A stretch of 64,000 bases of DNA, taken from Dimorphilus gyrociliatus. Taxonomy: Eukaryota; Annelida; Polychaeta; Dinophilidae. Shown in pieces: positions 56,405 to 64,000 of the stretch. The stretch lies in contig CAJFCJ010000013.1 of the NCBI GenBank assembly GCA_904063045.1, positions 1,160,156 through 1,224,155 on the forward strand, written 5' to 3'. How positions within the stretch are numbered: position 1 is the first letter of the stretch; each line of letters opens with the position of its first letter. Both the position numbers and the translations under genes were made by a program. A model generated the notes under the pieces. That model did not search any database. It was not told the origin of the DNA and saw nothing but the letters and a program-made list of their open reading frames with translations.

Positions 56405-56599
56405 AATATGTAAATTAATCGTAACTTCTGAAAAATACATTCTGAAATTCTTTCTTTTCTTTCTTGTTTTTTTACATTGATTTCATCAAATCAATTTAAA
56501 GCACATGTTTTTTACAATTTACTTAAACGTTTTTTACATATATTGAGTAGATTTACTGCTAACAATAATCATTTTTCATTCATCATAAGAAGAGATAGG

Positions 56600-58312
56600 A
56601 TGAAGAATAAAATTTTCTTTTTCTTTAGGTTGCTCTCTCTCTCTCTCTTTATATTTATTTAGTTTTATTAATTATTATTATTCTAGCATCTCAACGCTTC
56701 TTTTTGGTTGTAATGCTTTTTTCTTTTGGAAACATAACGCATTAAAGATGCCTCATCATCGGCATCATCACCATCGCCATCATCATCACCATAATAAACC
56801 AGTGAAAAGCGAGCATACCAACAAAGACCTCTGTCAACAATTGATTGCGTGTAATTTACCAATTGTCAACTACGAACTTTCACTTGCTTTTGGGATGGAA
56901 GACAAAGGTGGAAGAGTTTGCAAGTATGTTATTCAAGTGTTCATAATCATTTATTCAATAAGTGTTAATATTATTTTTTTAGGGCAAATATTAAAACTCA
57001 ATCAATGTGCTATAAGAAGAGGTTAATGATGTTAAAGGAAGATAAAAAGGCTTTATGTAACTGTAATCCATTCATTATTCATAATGCTATTGCATTCAAT
57101 ACTGAAGAGAAAATTCAAGAACTTTGTTACAGTAAGTATCAAAAAGTTCAATTATAAATAAACGTTTAAAATATGTTTACTCTATTTTATAGAAAATGTC
57201 GAGTGTTCACCGCATGGTAAACTTCTAGAAAAGCTTTTGACACCGAAAGAATTGTATTCAAATATACTTTCCACTAAAAAAAATTGCAAGTAAACAATTA
57301 ATCATTTAATCATTCAATTCCTTCACTTTGTTCGTTAATTAATATATTTTTGTTGATGTTAATAGAAATTATATCAAGATTTTAAGATCTACAGTTGAGA
57401 AGGCTTTCAAAAATTCATCAACAGTCGGTAAGAAACATTAAGAGAGTTAGAAATATTCAAAAGAAAACGATTATAATAAATTATCTATTTCTATTATTTA
57501 GATTGCGGAAAGTATACTAAAGGTTTAATTGAGAGAAAAAACTTTGATACTGCCATTAATATTTTTGAATCGAGTTGTAATGGTTGCCCTTTTACTGATA
57601 TAAGCGAAAGATGTTTTAAACGATTTAGAACCGGACGACTAGATTCTTGCTCGTAATATTAACTTTTCATCTTTTAAATAATTCTTATCTCTTTTTTGTA
57701 TTATATTTTAGGAGAGCGAGAGAAAGTTCAAAAGCATCCTATTGTATATTTAGTGAGTTGTTTCAGAATAGAAGTTGTAGCATTTCTTGGGATCATTTTG
57801 CCAATTTTAGACATATGTTAGTTGGACCTAAAGTGAAACTATGCGATATTAAAAGAAAAGGTAAATAAAGTAATATTAGAAATATAGATTAGTATGCTGT
57901 GTTTATTTCTATAAATAGATATATCTTTACATTTTATATACAAATTTTCAATATGATCGAATGGATATATGCCGTTTTAACAGTAAGAGCTTAAAGCATA
58001 ATATAGTAGATGTCGCGCGTTGAGTTTAATATGTCATCTAGCGGATCTATTCGTAACGACTTATGTTTGTTTATATTACAGAGTAAGAAACAAAAGTATT
58101 TAATTTCAATTAGATTTCTTCGCAAGGAAATTCATTCATTAGAATGAAATTAATTAATATTCTTGATCTAAATTATATTTTGAACATTTCCATTGTGTTT
58201 TCTCTTTCTTATAGTTATGCATATCCGTGGATTTTGTCCAAGACAAACGATAGATGAATGGAAGAAGAGGAGACAAGTATGGAGGAAAGCTTTAATAAAG
58301 ATATTCCATTAG
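56600..58312 (+). CDS. Secreted His-rich, Cys-rich protein of unknown family
   Basis: Exons 56600-56628, 56687-56923, 56983-57131, 57193-57289, 57366-57427, 57502-57652, 57712-57860, then probably 58215-58312; 323 residues. If the last donor is not used the protein stops at 57866-57868 after 293 residues. The start MKNKIFFFFSISTLLFGCNA is a clear signal peptide once the first 58-nt intron is removed. It is followed by a run of 13 His in 16 residues (56751-56796). The rest holds cysteines in pairs at irregular spacing (ALCNCNP, DCGKY, SSCNGCPFTDISERCF, NRSCSIS), implying an extracellular disulfide-rich fold. Seven or eight small exons mean it is not a recent retrocopy. The His run suggests metal binding (inference). 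No family recognised. Confidence 0.62.
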
Positions 58313-58456
58313 TTTTAAAGAGGCAAAAAGAACTCGCAAAAGAGTACCGAATTGGAGGTTGAGGCTATATAAATGCAACTAATAATTGAATAATATCACG
58401 AAATACTTAAGTTGTATTACAGAGAAACTTTATAAAAAAATAAATGTTTGTAATCT

Positions 58457-59196
58457 TTATGCTATTGGCTCTTGTATGATTGGATCTTTAATAGACGGTT
58501 TATTAGGATTGTTTTCCAGCAACCAATCAGCTAACCAGATTACTGGATCCTGAGGTTTGTTCTTACACAATTCCGTCAATCCCTTCAACAGAGTTGGGTT
58601 CACTTGCCTTTTCAAATAATCCCTTGCGGCTTGGCCAACAGGAACTGGTTCTACGACGCCTATTTAATAAAAAATAGAAATTTAGTTGATCGAATAGCTA
58701 TTAAATTAATATTATAAGAAATATAAGCAAAATGTTGATTCTTACTGTCTGGGAAAAAGAAGCGAATTTCCCTTTCTGCATTTGAGTAAGAGTCACTTCC
58801 GTGTAAAGCGTTTCTTTGATCGTCCGTCCCGTATATTGCTCTTAAGCTATCAGGGTTTGTGTCTCTTGCTTTGAATGTACTAGTTGGACCGAGTAATTGC
58901 CTCCAGTGAGAAATGGCTTTATCTTTTGATAGTGCCACAGCTACTATTGGACCGGAGCTCATATAGGCAATTAATGAGGGGAAGAAAAGCTTTCCATAGT
59001 GTTCTGCATAAAATTCGCTGGCCTGCTCTGGAGTAAGATGAACCTTTCGTCGTTGGAGAATTGTAAAACCAGACCGCAGAACTATATCTTTAATTTCTTC
59101 TTCTTTTTCTGTAGCGTCTGGTTTAATTATAGCTAAAGTTCTTTCCACATAGATATGTGGTTTTTCCATCTGAATTTCTTCTTCCATTTCGGTCAT
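58457..59196 (-). CDS. NME5: NME5, nucleoside diphosphate kinase-like protein of the axoneme
   Basis: Exons 59196-58746 and 58659-58457, phase-1 junction, 217 residues (human 212). NDK domain: YVERTLAIIKPDATEKEEEI, RSGFTILQRRKVHLTPEQAS, YMSSGPIVAVALSK, SLRAIYGTDDQRNALHGSDS with His132 at the phosphohistidine position. The second exon is the Dpy-30-like dimerisation motif (VGQAARDYLKRQV..., PVIWLADWLLENNPNKP) that distinguishes NME5 from housekeeping NDKs. NME5 is the radial spoke protein RSP23, so its presence indicates motile cilia or sperm flagella. Enzyme activity in this subfamily is doubtful. Confidence 0.95.
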
Positions 59197-59750
59197 GTTG
59201 TTTTCGCCGATCTTTCGTAAGGAAATGCTAGCTTTTCGTTGTCAATGGATACGAGACATTAGATTGTCTTCGTAGGAATACGAAATTATAACCGATAGAT
59301 GGCGACTATAGTCTTTCATTAAAGACATGAGTCTATTAAAAGAGATTGGTGGCAGTGCATTTAGTTCCGTTTTTGAAAACTATTAGAATATTGCATTATC
59401 TTTACTCGTAGTATAAAACGTAGAAACGAAAAGAAAATACTTTCCAACAACAAAAAAGGAACAAAAAAAAATATAGTCAAATAAAGAAACCTTAAAATGT
59501 AAATTAACAAAAGTGTCAAAATAATAAGAACAAATAATGGCTGTAATCCATAAATAGAGCACACTTTAAAAGTAACAAAAAAAAGATGACTATAGTACAA
59601 AAGAATAAATAACATTTAAAATACTTAAAAGATGAGAAACATTATTTCTTATAAAATATTAATAATTAAATAAAATTCATTTGACGTTGCAATTATAGAT
59701 ATGATCAAAAGAGGAGGGATAGTTTCCTGCATAGTTGGAAAAGAGAAAGG

Positions 59751-59790
<40 letters not shown>

Positions 59791-61027
59791 AAAAAAAGGG
59801 GCTATTCTATCACGCACTAGTTTCTCTCTCTATCTCTATCTATATGTATCTATTTAAGAGAAGACTGGTTTGAAAGTATCTTGTCATCGCTATTTTTTAA
59901 TTAGGTGATAAAATTTCCATTTTTGTGATCTTCTTTATATTATCCAACAAACTATGTATATATAATATATGGGGTATAATATGACAACATTCTAATCAAA
60001 TTCTAATTACGACTCACAATCTCTATCCCTAATTCGATACATATGGGATTTTTTTCTATTTTTTATCCTGGGATTACGCGGTATTTAAATAATATAGATT
60101 CATTACTACATCTAAAAATTATCTAGAATTTAATAATACTATTCTCTTAAAAAAATATTGAGTAGTTTTAATTCTCTAGACGCTGTTTGTCAGTAAATGT
60201 TTGTATTTTATATATAATATATAAAATCGTTGCAGCGGAAGGTGAAAACTAATATAAAGTAAATTTCCTCTCTATTTTATATTTAGCCGGTTATGAAGAA
60301 TTGGAATAGAAAGAATAAAAGAAAAAAGGTTTCTGGCACTTAAAAGCTTATACAAATGTTGAATGGAGGTTATAATGAAAATAATACTATGGAAGGTATT
60401 ATATCATTTCCCCTAAGATTAATTTACAAGTTGTATTTCATGGTCCATGATAAGAATTTTTGATTATTATTGATGAAAGTCGGGTGAAAAAAGAACACTT
60501 TTAACCCTTTTAGAATCTGGAATTTCTGTTAAATGTATTGTAGGATGTAATGTAGGATTTTTTTTTTCGTGCGCTATTTTCTAATTAGTAGAGCAGCAGC
60601 AGCAGCAAAGATATTACACAAGGAAAGGATTAACTGTATATTCTATAGAGACATAAATTTATTATATATAATTAACAGTTTTATGCATATTAAACAATAT
60701 ATACAGTATATACAGTAAATAGTAAAAATAGCACGAGTAAGAAGAGAATAAGGATAATTGTTTATCATAACAAGTTTTCGCGTACTCAAGTCGTCATACA
60801 ACTTATTAATGGAATTTCTTTCTCTGGTAGTAAAGCCGTAAAATATTAAGATTAAGATTAATATCAATTACGACTTATCTGCAAAACAGTAAATAAATAT
60901 AACATTGAAAAGGTCCCAAAAGTCCTTATGCAATCATAATCAATAGTTTTCCTACTAGGTTAGCGAAGGATGAAAAAACAAATGTCAATTGAATTACAGT
61001 TGTAAGCGGTTTATGTTTGAGCAGCTA
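59197..61027. other. Long spacer, no gene seen
   Basis: 1.8 kb, AT-rich: upstream of NME5 and downstream of the copine-like gene. Holds a GA repeat (59754-59786) and a short AGC run (60594-60608). Open frames at 59361-59615 and 60643-60867 are Leu/Ile/Tyr-rich strings expected by chance. Confidence 0.6.
59754..59786. repeat. (GA)n microsatellite
   Basis: About 16 GA units. Confidence 0.9.
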
Positions 61028-62221
61028 TTAATCTTGATGCGAAGAATCCAAATAGCCCAGAGAGATTATTTTCTGATACTGATCGGGAATTTCCATAAGT
61101 GCCTGACATGATATATAATATATATATATGATTTTTGTCCCTTTCATCTATTTTTTTATTATATAAAATATCTCACATGTAAGGCAAATGTAGCATCGGC
61201 GTGCTTTGAATTTCGTACAGAAGAGATTGCGAAATGATAATCTACAAAATGAAAATTGTCAAATTGACGTTTAGGCAAACGATGATCAAATTCTTCCATA
61301 ACGTCCCAAGGACCGTCTCCAACTCCAACGACAATAATACTGTATATATAAAAAAAATACAGGCGTATACAAAATCAATAGCAGCAATTTATTGATAGCT
61401 AAGTAACTACCTTAGAGGATACTTGCTTGCTTCTACAATAGCGTCGATTGTAGGACTTTCCTCGTTAACTTGGCCATCGGCAATAATAACCAGTACATGA
61501 TAAGAAACGTTCAGTTTAACTATTTCTACAGCTTTATTGATTATTGGTGCGAAACTAGTCGGACCACCGAGCGTTACTTTTCGTGTTGTTATATTATAGC
61601 GTTCCAAAATGTCTTCAAAATTTTTACAATGATTTTCTTTTAATGAAAAAACGCTTTCATCAGTTGTTAAAGCGTCTCCGAAGCCATACGAAGGAATGGA
61701 ATCACAATCAATAAACGGCTTCAATGTTTCGCCCAAAATATATATTACCTTTTGATATGGGTTATGAATCTTATTACCAACAATTTTGTGCAGGTTCTGC
61801 TGATTAAATGTTTTTCTTCCTTGCCATTCATTACTGGCCGTAAAGTCCACACCAATTATTAAATTGGCCTTGCCTAATCCGGCTTTCTTACAAGCTGTTG
61901 TTACTTCATCAAGGTTATGAAAATGTTCCTGTTTAAAACCAATATGCGTTTTTGTTTTTATCGTTGAAAAATGCATAGAAAATCAATAAAAATAAGTCTA
62001 AGCACCATTACCCCAAATGCCCTAAAAGAATCAATTTCCTCGCTATCATCGTATGGAAGGCCCAGGACGGCATAAACGCTGCTCAGTTTGAAACGTTCCG
62101 ATTTCTTTTTACGACGTCTTGGATCCATAGGTTGGATAGTCGGCTTCGGAGTTTTCTCATACATCCAATTAAGTATCAGGCCAAGTATTATAGCAAGGAC
62201 GTAGATTATTAAGGACATCAT
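61028..62221 (-). CDS. Membrane-anchored copine/RGLG-type vWA-domain protein
   Basis: Exons 62221-62012, 61928-61411, 61339-61177, 61102-61028; 321 residues. ATGATG at 62221/62218 opens a hydrophobic helix ([17 protein letters not shown]) that should anchor the protein in a membrane, followed by a basic Pro-rich linker. Residues about 70-315 are a complete copine vWA domain: [13 protein letters not shown] (modified DxSxS metal site with Thr), PYGF-like [54 protein letters not shown]. It matches the plant RGLG and animal copine-family domain, but has neither C2 domains nor a RING finger. In that family the domain binds partner proteins in a metal-dependent way. Specific role unknown. Confidence 0.85.
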
Positions 62222-62731
62222 ACCACTCTCTTTTATAGTCCATTCTTTATGATCAATCTATATTTCACCATTATATTTTATACAATATGATTAGATAGCG
62301 TCGTCAAAGAAACAAAGTTTTTTAGATGTGCAATTTACTTATGACAGTTGCTTAGTGGTGAGACAACTATATATTAATTATGCAACAGGTTCTTAACAGG
62401 TTTAATATTGATTAATATTATACTTACCAGGCCATACATTACAATATGTAGCTTAGAACGGCTTAGGATGTATATAATATAAAGGATAGGTAGAGAATGA
62501 AAACTGGATAGAAAATATTTACCTCAAGTATTCGAACGGATAAAATATGTAAAAGAGCGCGCCAGATCGATTTTGCAGCTGCAAAGATGCGAAAGAGAAC
62601 TAACACACTCTGGAAATCGGAAATGGCGACAGAGTTTCTCTTTATTTTGCTTATAAAAAAAAAACTATAAAGGATATAGTCTTGTTGAAATAGAACAGAA
62701 TATATTTTGCACAGAACAATTAGATATCGAT
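62222..62731. other. Upstream of copine-like gene and 3' flank of ALKBH4
   Basis: AT-rich, no open frame of note. Confidence 0.5.
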
Positions 62732-63708
62732 TTATGTCAATCCCACAGTTTGACTTCCCTTCGCTATTGCCAGCAGTTCTCTTCCTATATCTTCAAAATT
62801 TCCCTCTGTAATTATCGCAAAATCATAAACTTTATTATTCAAAAACTTAAACGCTTAGTTTAAGTATTTAGTATTAACTAAAGATGTGATAAAAGAAGTG
62901 AAAATTAGTTATTTACCTTCCAGGAAATCATTACCAAGTTCTCGGAAAGTTACAGCAATCCTTCTATTCTTTATATGGGAAATTTTTATCGAATGTTCCC
63001 ATATGTATCGCGCTTCGTCGGCTATAATAGTAAGAGATCTAGCTGGCAAAGGCATTAAAATTTCAATACCCTTTTTTTCAGGATGAGTTAAAGTTAATAT
63101 AGTGTCTGATAAAAGATTTAAGGTCACTAGCCGGTTTCCCCATATCCAAGTGTCATCTACGTGGGGATCTATTGACGATCCACGCTCGGGGACGTATTCT
63201 AAGTTGCAAACCTCAACTGGGGAAAATTCTGCTAAAAGTTCTATATTCTGCATTTTGTCTGCAATTTTGCGTGAAAATTCCGGAATCCCCTTAAAATCTA
63301 AGTACTTCACTTTACGCTTCTTAAAATTCACTTTAGGGCCGAAATCTTGCTTTCTTCTGCCAGATTGGGAATTGTTCCACGGCTGATTGTCTATATAATT
63401 CATGATATCATCTTCTTCTTCCTTTGTAACGAAATCCGGCAAAACTAGTATTGAGTTTAAAGCTATTCCATTTTCTCTGTCATGTTTGTCCCCCTCCAAG
63501 TAAGATCGCTTACATTTTATGCAATACTTAAACTCCGTCGTGTCTAATATTTTCTAAAAGTTAACAGGAAATTTATATAATGTGACTGTAAAAATACATC
63601 ATATTAAAAAATACCAACATTTTCTTTTGATAGGTTCGGCTCGCATATAAGACATCGCCTAATACCTTTACAACCACAAGTTTTCAGCGTGCCAACCGAT
63701 AATGCCAT
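62732..63708 (-). CDS. ALKBH4: ALKBH4, AlkB-type Fe(II)/2-oxoglutarate dioxygenase
   Basis: Exons 63708-63619, 63553-62917, 62805-62732; 266 residues. ATG 63708 gives MALSVGTLKTCGCKGIRRCL, the Cys cluster that opens ALKBH4 proteins. Domain marks: LPDFVTKEEEDDIMNYID, SQSGRRKQDFGPKVNFKKRK, CNLEYVPERGSSIDPHVDD with iron ligands His161 and Asp163, WEHSIK with His217, and NRRIAVTFREL with the 2-oxoglutarate Arg. The short last exon (EDIGRELLAIAKG) matches the vertebrate C-terminal helix. Known work on ALKBH4 links it to demethylation of actin Lys84me1 and to cytokinesis and DNA 6mA; which applies here cannot be seen. Confidence 0.93.
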
Positions 63709-64000
63709 CAGTTTAGAAATGAAAACTGGTAATCGAAGCGGAAATAGTTCAACTCTGAACAACCGGTATGCGGTAGATTTAAACTTCTCTAACAATAAAT
63801 AATTATACACTCAATACAAGACTTTATTAAAATGTTTATAGTAGGAGTATTTTATTTAGAACTTGACGATGTATTTTCTCTGAAATAGTTTAATTTTCAC
63901 ATCATTTTGATGTATAACTGTATATCCATTAGAAACATTTAATAGTAATAGAAAACAATAATTTTCATTATCACAGAACAATGCAGGATTCATTGTAACC
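63709..64000. other. Window end, no gene seen
   Basis: Upstream of ALKBH4; AT-rich to the edge. Confidence 0.4.

Noticed and set aside
60594-60608. AGC triplet run as a polyglutamine or polyserine coding repeat
   Set aside because: Only five units, no surrounding open frame.

Overview
The window is eukaryotic and almost certainly from an invertebrate animal with a small, AT-rich, intron-poor-in-length genome. The genes are animal genes (Notch effector CSL, Rel/NF-kB with ankyrins, Ras, HIPK, TAO kinase, cysteine string protein, FASTK, GCN1, NME5, ALKBH4). Most introns are 50-100 nt with plain GT..AG ends, genes sit on both strands a few hundred bases apart, and the spacers are AT-rich with simple repeats. 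This fits a compact-genome lineage such as a meiofaunal annelid (Dimorphilus-like). That placement is inference; no ribosomal or mitochondrial marker is present.

Layout. 0.6-3.2 kb: Su(H)/RBPJ (+), 5' end outside or upstream, with an alternative first exon. 3.9-5.4 kb: a low-molecular-weight tyrosine phosphatase homologue with its catalytic cysteine replaced by serine (+). 6.4-7.4 kb: aspartyl beta-hydroxylase-domain protein (+). 7.9-10.1 kb: NF-kB with ankyrin repeats (-). 11.2-12.1 kb: Ras (+). 13.9-16.9 kb: HIPK (-). 17.9-21.6 kb: TAO kinase (-). 22.4-24.2 kb: 4-hydroxyphenylpyruvate dioxygenase (+). 24.8-25.9 kb: DNAJC5/cysteine string protein (-). 27.2-30.0 kb: FASTK/RAP mitochondrial RNA protein (+). 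30-33.8 kb: no clear gene, but a TATA promoter and degenerate repeats. 33.9-36.5 kb: an intron-containing, TATA-driven gene with a retroelement-type aspartic protease domain and a long acidic repeat tail (+). 37.3-38.2 kb: a diverged DNAJC5 paralogue whose HPD motif reads HPN (+). 40.6-49.3 kb: GCN1 (-), head to head with proline dehydrogenase (+, 49.4-52.2 kb). 52.4-52.8 kb: small secreted cysteine-rich protein (-). 53.2-56.4 kb: two unrecognised genes head to head. 56.6-58.3 kb: secreted His- and Cys-rich protein (+). 58.5-59.2 kb: NME5 (-). 61.0-62.2 kb: membrane-anchored copine/RGLG-type vWA protein (-). 62.7-63.7 kb: ALKBH4 (-).

There is no operon-like logic. Several genes share a theme (signalling: CSL, NF-kB, Ras, HIPK, TAOK; amino-acid catabolism: HPD, PRODH), but I see nothing that makes neighbours a pathway. 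The most interesting pieces are three neofunctionalised or dead-enzyme candidates: the Cys12-to-Ser phosphatase homologue with a ~200-residue acidic insert, the HPN-bearing cysteine-string paralogue with exactly conserved exon structure, and the solitary retropepsin gene with an acidic repeat tail. Exon boundaries below were read by eye from GT..AG sites and checked for reading phase and length; none is supported by transcript data.
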